Both the position numbers and the translations under genes were made by a program. The notes under the pieces were generated by a model. That model was not told the origin of the DNA. It did no database searches and was given only the letters and a program-made list of their open reading frames with translations. Shown piece by piece: positions 35,464-43,357 of a stretch of DNA of 64,000 nt; the first letter of the stretch is position 1; each line of letters opens with the position of its first letter. This stretch comes from Clostridiaceae bacterium (lineage in GTDB: Bacteria > Bacillota > Clostridia > Clostridiales > Clostridiaceae): the NCBI GenBank assembly GCA_902363375.1, contig CABIZX010000004.1, forward strand, positions 1-64,000, written 5' to 3'.

Positions 35464-36661
35464 AAAGAATCACGTCCTCCCACACCTTCTCTATAATTAC
35501 TACTAAGTCTGATCTTAATTCTGCTTGTTGGTGTTTTGAAAGTTCCTCATAACTTAAGATTGTATGCTCATACTCTTTATCAGGAGTAAGTTTTTCATCA
35601 AGCTCCTTCTGTTGCTCCTCACTTAACTTCTCATATTCAATAGAAGGTAAATCAGCCCACCCCGTTAAATTAGCTTTTGATATTTGCATTTCAGGCGATA
35701 ATGCTGCATTGATTACTTTCAAAGCTCCATCAACATTAGGTGCATTAGCTGCAATGGCTAAATAATGTGTATTAAATGGTGTACCCTTATCCCATACAAA
35801 AGATTTAGTTGATATTGGCCAGCTTTTATCTGCAACTTTACTTAAAGCCTTATTTGCATTATAATCCATAGCAATATCTACTTCTCCATCTTGATACAAA
35901 CTGTCTAATTGAGCAGAATCTGCAGGATAAACTTCTCCTTTTTTCCATAGATATGGTTCTATCTCTTTAAAGTATTCTAATGCAGGTGCTATAGCCTCTT
36001 TAACTGTATCATAATCCGCAGGTAAATCCCTTAGATTGTCATACCCAATAAGGTCATAAAGTACTGTTCTAACAAAAGCTGAACCTGTAAAATCACTAGC
36101 TTGAGGATATGTAAATCTACCTGGATTTTTTGTTACGTAATCTTTTAACTGCTGTGCATTGGTTGGTGGTGCATCCATTTTTTCACTATTATAGTTTAAT
36201 ACAAATTGAGCAGTTCCCCATGGTGCTTCATATCCTTCAATTGGGTATCCAAAATCCTTTGTAGCAGCATTTCCCTGTGTATCTACGTACTTTTTCATAT
36301 TCTCTAATTTGTCTAAAAAAGGTCCATATAGAAGATCATTTTCTTTAGCGTAATAAAAATTTTCACCATTTAACCAAATAAGATCAATAGATCCTTTATC
36401 TGTAGAGCTTTTTTCATTAGTAAGCTTTAATAAAACTTCATCAATGTTCATAGGAACCCGATTCAAAGTAATATTATACTGTTCTTTTATATAGGTTGAA
36501 AATTCCTTATCAATCCAAGTATTAAATCTTTCATCTCCACCCCATCCATATAAATTTACAGTTTGAGCTACATCATTTTTCTTTCCACATGCTACAAGTC
36601 CTAAAGTAAGTACTATTGAAAGAAAAACTAAAAGTATAGATTTTAATTTTTTATTTTTCAT
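35453..36661 (-). CDS. ABC transporter substrate-binding lipoprotein (YnjB-like)
   Basis: A 402-aa extracellular solute-binding protein. The signal peptide ends at lipobox LVAC with Cys25. The mature start VNLYGWGGDERFNTWIDKE and the phrase IDLIWLNGENFYYAKEN are characteristic of the YnjB (COG4134) group, within the broad spermidine/thiamine/iron-type binding-protein class. The ligand is not known for any member. The gene overlaps its neighbours by 11 nt on both sides, so it sits in the middle of one polycistronic mRNA. Confidence 0.88.
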   Translation of the reverse strand: MKNKKLKSILLVFLSIVLTLGLVACGKKNDVAQTVNLYGWGGDERFNTWIDKEFSTYIKEQYNITLNRVPMNIDEVLLKLTNEKSSTDKGSIDLIWLNGENFYYAKENDLLYGPFLDKLENMKKYVDTQGNAATKDFGYPIEGYEAPWGTAQFVLNYNSEKMDAPPTNAQQLKDYVTKNPGRFTYPQASDFTGSAFVRTVLYDLIGYDNLRDLPADYDTVKEAIAPALEYFKEIEPYLWKKGEVYPADSAQLDSLYQDGEVDIAMDYNANKALSKVADKSWPISTKSFVWDKGTPFNTHYLAIAANAPNVDGALKVINAALSPEMQISKANLTGWADLPSIEYEKLSEEQQKELDEKLTPDKEYEHTILSYEELSKHQQAELRSDLVVIIEKVWEDVILFDK

Positions 36662-37250
36662 TATTCCCTCCTAATACTTTAATCGCCATACATAATCTTT
36701 GTATAGCTGTATATAAAATTAATGTTGCATAAATAAACGCCAATATATTCATATGTTCATAAAATATTATCATAATAGTAAACATAATAAAGCCTTCAGT
36801 TCTCTCCATCAAACCTGCTTGATAGTGGAAGCTTTTTATACCTGTATTTTCTATAAGCATCCCACTGGTTAAAAATACAGTCATAGATAAAATTATTGTG
36901 CAAGCTAATATCATTAAGCTAAAAGTTGCTTCACTACATACAATAGCAAAGGATATTATATATGAAATTTCAACCAATCTATCAAGCCATATATCTAGCA
37001 ACGTACCTACAGGTGAAACTCTCCCGCTTTGTCTTGCCATAGAGCCATCTACAGCATCCAAAAAACCGGAAACCCATAGTAAAATTATTGATAAAATAAC
37101 ATTACCAACGGAAAAAGAAACAGCTCCTACTACTCCAATTATAGCTGCTATAATAGTTATATTAGTTGGTGATAATCCTTTATCTATAAGTAGCCTACCA
37201 CTTCTATCAAATATTTTATCAAAATATTTTCTTCCTCTTGTATCTAACAT
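36651..37250 (-). CDS. CDP-alcohol phosphatidyltransferase (YnjF-like)
   Basis: A 199-aa membrane enzyme. The complete family signature D-x2-D-G-x2-A-R-x8-G-x3-D-x3-D is present from DAVDGSMARQ through GTLLDIWLD (about residues 63-87), so catalysis is expected: transfer of a phosphoalcohol from a CDP-linked donor to an acceptor alcohol. It is too generic to call phosphatidylglycerophosphate or cardiolipin synthesis. As in E. coli, where ynjF ends the ynjBCDEF cluster, it sits with the transporter genes. Its ATG overlaps the previous stop codon by 1 nt (TAATG). Confidence 0.88.
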   Translation of the reverse strand: MLDTRGRKYFDKIFDRSGRLLIDKGLSPTNITIIAAIIGVVGAVSFSVGNVILSIILLWVSGFLDAVDGSMARQSGRVSPVGTLLDIWLDRLVEISYIISFAIVCSEATFSLMILACTIILSMTVFLTSGMLIENTGIKSFHYQAGLMERTEGFIMFTIMIIFYEHMNILAFIYATLILYTAIQRLCMAIKVLGGNNEK

Positions 37251-38059
37251 TATTTATCTTCCCTCTTAATCTTCTTAACTGTATTATATCTATTTTTCCA
37301 AGATCCTATTGTCTTAGTTTCCCATAGTAATTCTAGTATATGATATGCTTCGAAATTATTTTGTCTAAAGGTATCCACACAAGAGGCACAATATGTAACT
37401 ATTTCCTTCGATGGGGCTTGCTTTGCACGAATTTGAAAAAGCTTTTGTCCTTTTTCTGGCTTTAGAGTCATAATCATATTCTTTTTACCACAGCATAGTG
37501 CTTTTTCTCTATTATTTACGAATTCTAATATATCCACACCTAATTTACTTAATATATTTCTTGCAGCAACGGTATTCTCTAAATGTTCTCTTATAGGGCA
37601 AGGATCATGTAAAGATAACTTTTTTCCTTCATATATATTATACTTTTCCTTTGGTATTGCTTCATCTAAAACTGTCCATGCCGAAATTATCTCACAGTCG
37701 CTATGTTGAGATAACGTATTTTGACAGTTTGGACATAAAGTATAAATTCTCTTTGTATTATTTTTTTTAAAGGCTTCATTTAAAAATTGCTTTCTTTTTT
37801 CATAAGGTTTTCCATCATTAATATGAAGAGAAGGTTTTCCACAACACATGGTGCTTAGCTTCAAACCAGGTATCTGCTCCCTTAAAAGTTCATAGGTATT
37901 CATTACTATATCTTCTCCCATAGATAAAATGGAACAACCTGGCCAAAATATATCTTCACCTAGTGGAAGCTCTGCAAATATGTAACTAAAGCTAAGAATT
38001 TGATGAGTCTTTATACTTATTTCACCTTTAATCATCCTCTTAAAAATCTTCCCTTCCAA
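37250..38059 (-). CDS. CCG-domain (heterodisulfide-reductase-like) Fe-S protein
   Basis: A protein of up to 269 aa with two complete CCG units. The first is WPGCS ... STMCCGKPS ... LCPNCQNT, the second DPCPIRE ... LCCGKKN ... YCASCVDT. This is the domain that binds unusual 4Fe-4S clusters in HdrB, GlpC, LutA and succinate:quinone reductase E-type proteins. It is a redox protein of unknown substrate. The start is unclear: TTG at 38059 has no ribosome binding site and lies just behind a terminator-like hairpin; ATG at 38035 overlaps the stop of a 10-codon frame. It is the first gene of the ynj-like operon. Confidence 0.85.
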   Translation of the reverse strand: MEGKIFKRMIKGEISIKTHQILSFSYIFAELPLGEDIFWPGCSILSMGEDIVMNTYELLREQIPGLKLSTMCCGKPSLHINDGKPYEKRKQFLNEAFKKNNTKRIYTLCPNCQNTLSQHSDCEIISAWTVLDEAIPKEKYNIYEGKKLSLHDPCPIREHLENTVAARNILSKLGVDILEFVNNREKALCCGKKNMIMTLKPEKGQKLFQIRAKQAPSKEIVTYCASCVDTFRQNNFEAYHILELLWETKTIGSWKNRYNTVKKIKREDK

Positions 38060-38064
38060 AACAT

Positions 38065-38090
38065 AAAAATAAGAGGTATAGTACCTCTTA
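38065..38090 (-). terminator. candidate attenuator in the leader of the ynj-like operon
   Basis: Perfect 9-bp arms (38070-38078 and 38082-38090) around a 3-nt loop, followed on the minus strand by five T. It sits between the operon promoter (38121-38149) and the first gene. Placed there, an intrinsic terminator would act as an attenuator. There is no gene upstream on this strand for it to terminate. Confidence 0.6.
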
Positions 38091-38120
38091 ATAAATACAT
38101 TTTCCTATTTTAACAGAAAC

Positions 38121-38149
38121 AGTATAACCTCAATTTTAATTATTGTCAA
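38121..38149 (-). promoter_or_regulatory. sigma-A promoter of the ynj-like operon
   Basis: The minus strand shows TTGACA (complement 38144-38149), a 17-nt spacer and TATACT (complement 38121-38126). The predicted transcript starts near 38114 and meets the attenuator hairpin after about 25 nt. Confidence 0.8.
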
Positions 38150-38280
38150 TGTATTATAGATATATATAATACAACCATTAAAATCAATTATATTTCCCTA
38201 TTTGCTTTTGACATATTCATTTTATATAATGATTTTTGTAATAAATCAAAACACCATTTATATTTATGGGGGGATAAATA

Positions 38281-38736
38281 ATGAAAAAGAAACTTACTCT
38301 TGTGCTTGCTCTTTGCATAATTATATCAACTATGCTTATGGGCTGCAGTAAACCAAAAGATGCTTCAAAAGAAGGCGAAGAAAAACAATATCAATATTAT
38401 ACAGCAGAACAATTAAAAACTGCTATTGAAAACAAAGATGATATTTATCTATTAGATATTCAAGTTAAAGAAGATTATGATAAACATCATATCGTTGGTA
38501 CAGTTCCAACTTATGCTTATCCAGTAGACACTGAAGAATTAACATCTAAACTTGATGTTACTTTAGATGATATCAACAACTCAGATAAACCAGTAATTGT
38601 TGTTTGCCCTGGAGGTGGCGGTGGTGCTAAAAAAACTATCGACTACTTAACAACTAAAGGTGTAGATGCTAGTAGAATGTTTATATTAGAAAAAGGTCAA
38701 AAAGGTTGGCCATACGATGAATTGTTAGAAAAATAA
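38281..38736 (+). CDS. rhodanese-domain lipoprotein
   Basis: A 151-aa exported protein. The signal peptide has lipobox LMGC with Cys22. The mature part is one rhodanese domain: YYTAEQLKTAIENKDDIYLLDIQ, then KHHIVGTVPTYAYP, then the active-site loop with C109 in VVCPGGGGGAKK. The Cys is kept but the loop is unusually Gly-rich and lacks the Arg of thiosulfate sulfurtransferases. Extracytoplasmic sulfur transfer or persulfide handling is inferred. E. coli YnjE, encoded in the equivalent cluster, is also an exported rhodanese. GGGGGG precedes the ATG. It is divergent from the CCG operon. Confidence 0.88.
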   Translation: MKKKLTLVLALCIIISTMLMGCSKPKDASKEGEEKQYQYYTAEQLKTAIENKDDIYLLDIQVKEDYDKHHIVGTVPTYAYPVDTEELTSKLDVTLDDINNSDKPVIVVCPGGGGGAKKTIDYLTTKGVDASRMFILEKGQKGWPYDELLEK

Positions 38737-38750
38737 TTTTCATTATAAAA

Positions 38751-38785
38751 ATAAAATGCGAGTGAATTTTCACCTCGCATTTTAT
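38751..38785. terminator. bidirectional terminator after the rhodanese gene
   Basis: Perfect arms ATAAAATGCGAG (38751-38762) and CTCGCATTTTAT (38774-38785), followed by TTTTTA. Serves the convergent TVP38 gene as well. Confidence 0.85.
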
Positions 38786-38787
38786 TT

Positions 38788-39507
38788 TTATCTCTCTATT
38801 TTTTTGTATTTATCATTATATATCTGTTTAAACATAAAAATTAAAATAGTTATCGCAAAAAGTATTAATAGTGCTGTTACAATCATTTGAGCTCCACCTG
38901 TCAGCATTCCACCAACATAAGAATAAACTATAGTTGCTGGTAATTGACCAATTCCTGTAGCAACACTAAACTCTACAAATCCCATTGAAGTTAGTCCCGC
39001 TGCATAAGATATAAAATCAAAAGACACAAACGGTAATAATCTACATATTAAAATTGTATGTTTGCCATACTTTTCGAAAAAGCCTTCCACACTTGCCATA
39101 GCATATTTACTAGTAAGTTTTTCAACCACATCTCGTCCAAGAATTCTCGCAATATAGAAACATAAAGCTGCTCCTGCCATAGAACTAATCCATGATAATA
39201 GTGCACCTTGCCACCATCCAAAAATAGCAGCGTTAGCAAAAGTTATTAAAAATGCTGGTAAAGGTGCTGCTACTGATTGAAGTACCATTAATAAAAATGA
39301 AACTAAAACAGCATATATTCCAAAAGATCTTATATATTCTGCTATGGATTCTATACTCATAGAGCTAAATAGCTTAAATATATTATTCATTTTTGAATTA
39401 AATCTTGGTATAAAAAAATATGATAGAACTACTAATGCTATAATTACTATAGTCAAAATCTTACCTAAACTTCTTTTTTTCTTCGTCGAACTATTTTTAT
39501 TTTCCAT
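38788..39507 (-). CDS. TVP38/TMEM64 (DedA-like, VTT domain) membrane protein
   Basis: A 239-aa second member of the VTT family in this region. A basic N-terminus and first helix (about 14-32) precede the VTT core with FANAAIFGWWQGALLSWISS, the re-entrant ILICRLLPFVSFDFISYAAGLT (about residues 152-173) and GIGQLPATIVYSYVGG. It differs enough from the protein at 32300 to suggest two distinct subunits, as with YdjX and YdjZ in E. coli. AGGAGG precedes the ATG. It has no partner on its own transcript. Confidence 0.88.
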   Translation of the reverse strand: MENKNSSTKKKRSLGKILTIVIIALVVLSYFFIPRFNSKMNNIFKLFSSMSIESIAEYIRSFGIYAVLVSFLLMVLQSVAAPLPAFLITFANAAIFGWWQGALLSWISSMAGAALCFYIARILGRDVVEKLTSKYAMASVEGFFEKYGKHTILICRLLPFVSFDFISYAAGLTSMGFVEFSVATGIGQLPATIVYSYVGGMLTGGAQMIVTALLILFAITILIFMFKQIYNDKYKKIER

Positions 39508-39657
39508 AGTATCCTCCTGTTAATATTATAGTCTTGTAAATTTATTTTATATACCTACATAAATATAGCAGAGGCACTATTTACAGTCAAAATTTATTTA
39601 TTATACTTATAGAGCACTTAATTTCTATTTGAAATTCCTATAATTACTGCATATAAA

Positions 39658-39694
39658 AGGCAAAGTATAGTATACATATCACTATACTTTGCCT
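39658..39694 (-). terminator. terminator of trmB
   Basis: Perfect arms AGGCAAAGTATAG (39658-39670) and CTATACTTTGCCT (39682-39694); on the minus strand the stem ends in CCTTTTAT. It is 8 nt from the trmB stop codon. Confidence 0.8.
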
Positions 39695-39702
39695 AATTAT
39701 TC

Positions 39703-40359
39703 TTATTTTAGTTTAGCAACTAAGAACATAGTTTTCATTCCCATAGCCGTAAACTTATCTTCATATTCTGTAATCACATTATCTTTAAAATCACTGTTAT
39801 GTAGGTCATAAGTTAAAAATTCTATAGAAAAACCTTCAGCTTTAAAATACTCTTGAGAATCATTGAACAAATCTACATCATCTGTTTTAAACCATATCTC
39901 GCCATTTGCCTTGAGAAATTTTTTATACGATTGTAGAAACTTTGTATATGTAAGTCTTCTTTTGTTATGGCTTTTCTTAGGCCAAGGATTACAGAAGTTT
40001 ATATATATCCTATCTATTTCATCCTTTCCAAATACATCATCTATAAGCATTATATTAAGTACCATTAATCTTGCATTTATATCTTTATGTATCTCTATCC
40101 CCTCTGACTCAGCCATAACCTTTCTTAAAGCATAAACTACCACTTCATCTTTTAAATCTATTCCTATATAGTTTATATTTCTATTTTCAGCTGATCTCTT
40201 GCTTATATGTCCTCCCATTCCACAACCAAGCTCTAAATGGATTGGGTTATTATTTTTAAATTCCTCTTTCCATTTTCCGCAATGATTATATTTATCATAT
40301 ATTACAATATCACTAGCTTCTAATTCTGGTCTTGCCCAATGTTTTTTTCTAAGTCTCAT
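39703..40359 (-). CDS. trmB: tRNA (guanine-N7)-methyltransferase
   Basis: A 218-aa enzyme that methylates G46 in tRNA variable loops using S-adenosylmethionine. The SAM site is [11 protein letters not shown] (about residues 42-52), followed by [10 protein letters not shown]. The substrate-binding [17 protein letters not shown] (about residues 121-137) and the C-terminal TEYEDKF are family hallmarks. The length is typical. AAGGAGAG precedes the ATG. It is the second gene after the degenerate site-2-protease gene, 56 nt away. Confidence 0.95.
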   Translation of the reverse strand: MRLRKKHWARPELEASDIVIYDKYNHCGKWKEEFKNNNPIHLELGCGMGGHISKRSAENRNINYIGIDLKDEVVVYALRKVMAESEGIEIHKDINARLMVLNIMLIDDVFGKDEIDRIYINFCNPWPKKSHNKRRLTYTKFLQSYKKFLKANGEIWFKTDDVDLFNDSQEYFKAEGFSIEFLTYDLHNSDFKDNVITEYEDKFTAMGMKTMFLVAKLK

Positions 40360-40415
40360 AAAATTCTCTCCTTGATACTAATTTTTAATTATACTAGCTA
40401 TTATTATAGTAAGTT

Positions 40416-41069
40416 TTACAAAATTAAATATGTAGCTATAGCAGCAAAAACATTATATATATATTGTCCTGGTATTCCAACTACTAAATCTAAAATTGAA
40501 ATTCCACTTATAATTGGAAGTATTAATATAATAAATATAATTAAGTTATTTTTATACATGAAATCTTCAAATCTTTGTGATTTACCTCGTAATACATCAA
40601 TTATTATATTAAATCCATCAAACCCTGGTATAGGCAATAAATTTAATATGAACCATGAACAATTTATAATAGCTATCTGCTTAATGATTAAATATATAAT
40701 ATATTTAATCTCACTATTTCCTGGTATAACTTTAACATATAAAGCTAAAATTATAGTGGCTATAAAGCCTATCGCTAGTGTGGTAATAAGTCCCCCTATC
40801 CTTATCTTTAAATCAGCCTTATAATGATCTTTAAAATTTGATCTGTTAATTTCTACGGGTTTTATCCATCCAAAACCTATTACAAGCATAGTTATAAAAC
40901 CTAATATATTGATATGCTTCAAAGGATTTAATGTATCTCTATCATACTTTTTAGGGGTGTCATCACCAAGTTTTATAGCAATTTTAGATTGAATATATCC
41001 TTTAAAAGTAAATGCCACTAAGATTGCCGGTATTATTAGGATTCTTCCTAATAAATAGTTGTCATTCAT
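40416..41069 (-). CDS. site-2 protease (M50) family protein lacking the HExxH zinc motif
   Basis: A 217-aa polytopic protein that follows the M50B template closely: KLGDDTPKKYDRDTLNPLKHINILG (about residues 33-57), GWIKPVEIN (about 67-75) and the LNLLPIPGFDG loop holding the third metal ligand Asp (about 142-152). The place where active members have HExxH reads KGYIQ (about residues 23-27), so both histidines and the glutamate are gone. It is probably a pseudoprotease. The start at 41069 is set by GAAGGAGTG; the open frame runs 9 codons further. Confidence 0.75.
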   Translation of the reverse strand: MNDNYLLGRILIIPAILVAFTFKGYIQSKIAIKLGDDTPKKYDRDTLNPLKHINILGFITMLVIGFGWIKPVEINRSNFKDHYKADLKIRIGGLITTLAIGFIATIILALYVKVIPGNSEIKYIIYLIIKQIAIINCSWFILNLLPIPGFDGFNIIIDVLRGKSQRFEDFMYKNNLIIFIILILPIISGISILDLVVGIPGQYIYNVFAAIATYLIL

Positions 41070-41162
41070 GCTTTTCACTCCTTCTACAATATCCATAGTA
41101 TATCATATTTTCGCTAAATATTTTAATTGTTTTATTATTATAAAAGTTTATTTATAAAACAA

Positions 41163-41199
41163 AAGAACCAATAAGTATTTAAAATACTTATTGGTTCTT
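41163..41199. terminator. terminator between phoH and the M50-like gene
   Basis: Arms 41163-41180 and 41182-41199 are perfectly complementary (18 bp, AAGAACCAATAAGTATTT type). It lies downstream of phoH on the minus strand. Confidence 0.75.
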
Positions 41200-41258
41200 C
41201 ATCATATCTTAAATTATATAAAAATTACTATATCCTAAATAATGATATTTTATACTTT

Positions 41259-42635
41259 TTAAAGACGTTGTGCTGCTTCAAAAGATAATGGAGACCTTTC
41301 ACATTCATCATATTTCAATGTAACTTGATAACATAACTTACTGCCCCTCATTCTTTCAGATGCATAGCACAATCCATTAGATCTTGAATCCATAAATGGA
41401 TGATCTATTTGGTCTGGATCCCCAATAAGTATAAGCTTTGTTCCAATTCCAACTCTAGTAGTGATCGCCTTTACTTGTTTCGGTGAAAGATTTTGAGCCT
41501 CATCAATAATAACCCACTGTCTTATTATTGATCTTCCTCTTAGATATGCAATAGCCTCAGTAGTTATAATTCTTCTATCAAATAACTCATTAACCTTATC
41601 TTGTAACTCTTTTTCATTACTATATCTTTCTTTTTCATCTGAATCAACTAACACTTCTAAATTATCAAAAATGGGCCTCATAAATGGAGATATTTTTTGC
41701 TCTTCTGTTCCTGGTAAAAAACCTATTTCTTCATCCATAGTTACATTAGGTCTACATACTAATATTTTTCTATATTCTCCTGTTTCCTCTTCAATTATTT
41801 TTTGTAATCCAACTGCTAAGGAAAATAAAGTTTTTGCAGTACCTGCTGGACCCTTTATAATACTTAAAGGTGCCTCATTGGACGATGAAAATAAACATTC
41901 TAACATGAATCTTTGTCCTACATTTCTAGCACTTAATCCAAGGGGCTTACTATCCTTATAATATAAGTTCACTATATTCTCTCCGTCAAATCTACCTAAT
42001 GCACTCTGTTTTTTATTTTCTAAAGAATGCATAACTAAAAACTGATTTATATAAAGGGTAGGAGTATAATACTCATCTCTATCTTCCATGTAACAAACTA
42101 CATCATTTTTAGATATAAATTTTTTAGAATAGAACTCTGAAATCTTCTCTGATGAAACATAAACCTCAATTCTTCCTGTATACTGATCATCCCCTGCTGG
42201 AACTACCTTTTCATAGAAATCCTCACTCTTTACATTAACAATATCTGCTTTTATTCTTTCAAAGGTATCCTTTGTAATTAGTATGACATCTTCCCCTGCA
42301 TCTTTTAATGCTTTGCATACTTGAAGTATCCTATTATCAGCTTTATTTTTATCCCAAAATTGTGGAACTTCAGTATTTAAACAATTAGTTTCTATTCTTA
42401 GATTTCCTCCACCTGGAAGAGGCACTCCATCACTCAAATTTCCTAATTTTCTTAATCCATCAATAAGTCTTGACGCCTGCCTAGCATTTAGCCCAAGCTC
42501 TGTATTGTTCTTTTTAAAATCATCTAATTCCTCTAATACCACCTCTGGTATTACTACATTATTATTTCCGAAAGATAATAGGGCTCCTGATGAGTATAAT
42601 ATAACATTAGTATCTAAAACATATGTTTTTTTCAA
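41259..42635 (-). CDS. PIN-domain PhoH-like ATPase (YlaK type)
   Basis: A 458-aa fusion. Residues 1-130 are a PIN nuclease domain with acidic residues in VLDTNVILY, EVVLEELDD and KADNRILQVC. Residues about 235-458 are a PhoH ATPase with Walker A GPAGTAKTLFSLA and Walker B IIDEAQNLSPKQV, then LIGDPDQIDHP. PIN-PhoH proteins are RNA-directed helicase/nucleases. It starts at TTG 42635, set by GGAGG 8 nt upstream; the nearby ATG is out of frame. It is divergent from the PerR-like gene. Confidence 0.92.
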   Translation of the reverse strand: MKKTYVLDTNVILYSSGALLSFGNNNVVIPEVVLEELDDFKKNNTELGLNARQASRLIDGLRKLGNLSDGVPLPGGGNLRIETNCLNTEVPQFWDKNKADNRILQVCKALKDAGEDVILITKDTFERIKADIVNVKSEDFYEKVVPAGDDQYTGRIEVYVSSEKISEFYSKKFISKNDVVCYMEDRDEYYTPTLYINQFLVMHSLENKKQSALGRFDGENIVNLYYKDSKPLGLSARNVGQRFMLECLFSSSNEAPLSIIKGPAGTAKTLFSLAVGLQKIIEEETGEYRKILVCRPNVTMDEEIGFLPGTEEQKISPFMRPIFDNLEVLVDSDEKERYSNEKELQDKVNELFDRRIITTEAIAYLRGRSIIRQWVIIDEAQNLSPKQVKAITTRVGIGTKLILIGDPDQIDHPFMDSRSNGLCYASERMRGSKLCYQVTLKYDECERSPLSFEAAQRL

Positions 42636-42737
42636 GTCATTCTCCTCCTCTCTTATACTATAATATATGAATCACTTCTTATTAATTGAATTACTTTTTC
42701 AAATTTATATAAATATTTTTCTTATTGCTATAATATA

Positions 42738-42763
42738 TTATGTAATATTGGAATATTACATAA
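42738..42763. promoter_or_regulatory. perfect 12-bp inverted repeat between phoH and perR
   Basis: Arms TTATGTAATATT (42738-42749) and AATATTACATAA (42752-42763) separated by GG. It ends 23 nt upstream of the perR -35 box and about 100 nt upstream of phoH. Its form (A+T-rich dyad with 2-nt centre) suggests an operator for a dimeric regulator, possibly the adjacent Fur-family protein, for autoregulation or control of phoH. Confidence 0.5.
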
Positions 42764-42786
42764 TAATTATTATCCACGTTTTTCCT

Positions 42787-42815
42787 TTGACAATGGATAA
42801 TTTTTATTATATAAT
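42787..42815 (+). promoter_or_regulatory. sigma-A promoter of the perR-like gene
   Basis: TTGACA (42787-42792), a 17-nt spacer and TATAAT (42810-42815): perfect consensus on both boxes, 31 nt before the start codon. Confidence 0.85.
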
Positions 42816-42846
42816 ATTCATACCAAATAACTATAGAGGTGATTCA

Positions 42847-43266
42847 ATGGATATTAATTTTACCCAAGTTTTCAAAGAAAAAAAACTGAAACTTACACCT
42901 CAGCGTATAGCCGTATATAATTACTTAAAGTCAACCACAGAACATCCATCAGCGGAAACTATTCATAAGGCTTTAAAAGAAGCTTATCCGACAATGAGTT
43001 TAGCAACGGTATATAAGACGCTAAAGGTTTTAGTAGACGTTAACTTAATTCAAGAACTTAATGTTGGAGAAGGTAATTTTAGATACGATGGATTTTCTAA
43101 TCCACATCCTCATATAAATTGTATAAATTGCTCTAGAGTAGATGATATGGAGGGTATTAACCTTGATTTTCTAAATTCCAGTGTAAAAGATAATACAAAT
43201 TATGAGGTTATTTCCAATAAAGTATATTTTTATGGACTATGCCCTCAGTGCAAGAAATCAAATTAA
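42847..43266 (+). CDS. perR: Fur-family regulator, PerR-like
   Basis: A 139-aa metalloregulator. The winged helix is LTPQRIAVYNYLKSTTEHPSAETI ... SLATVYKTLKVLV. Structural zinc is provided by CINC and CPQC. The regulatory-metal residues of B. subtilis PerR have equivalents: His in EHPSAE, Asp in FRYDGF, His-x-His in HPHINC and Asp in VDDMEG. PerR senses peroxide by metal-catalysed oxidation and represses oxidative-stress genes. I chose the ATG at 42847, with AGAGGTGATT upstream and a consensus promoter at 42787; the frame extends far upstream only because the region is A+T-rich. Fur or Zur cannot be fully excluded. Confidence 0.85.
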   Translation: MDINFTQVFKEKKLKLTPQRIAVYNYLKSTTEHPSAETIHKALKEAYPTMSLATVYKTLKVLVDVNLIQELNVGEGNFRYDGFSNPHPHINCINCSRVDDMEGINLDFLNSSVKDNTNYEVISNKVYFYGLCPQCKKSN

Positions 43267-43294
43267 GAGATTAGTTAATCTAATCTCTTTTTTA
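43265..43294 (+). terminator. terminator of the perR-like gene
   Basis: Arms AAGAGATTAG (43265-43274) and CTAATCTCTT (43280-43289) with a 5-nt loop, followed by TTTTATTT. The stem begins at the stop codon. Confidence 0.9.
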
Positions 43295-43357
43295 TTTGTT
43301 CATTTTTAATAATTATTATCACCTTTTGTACATATAATTTATGGAGGGGTGATTATA

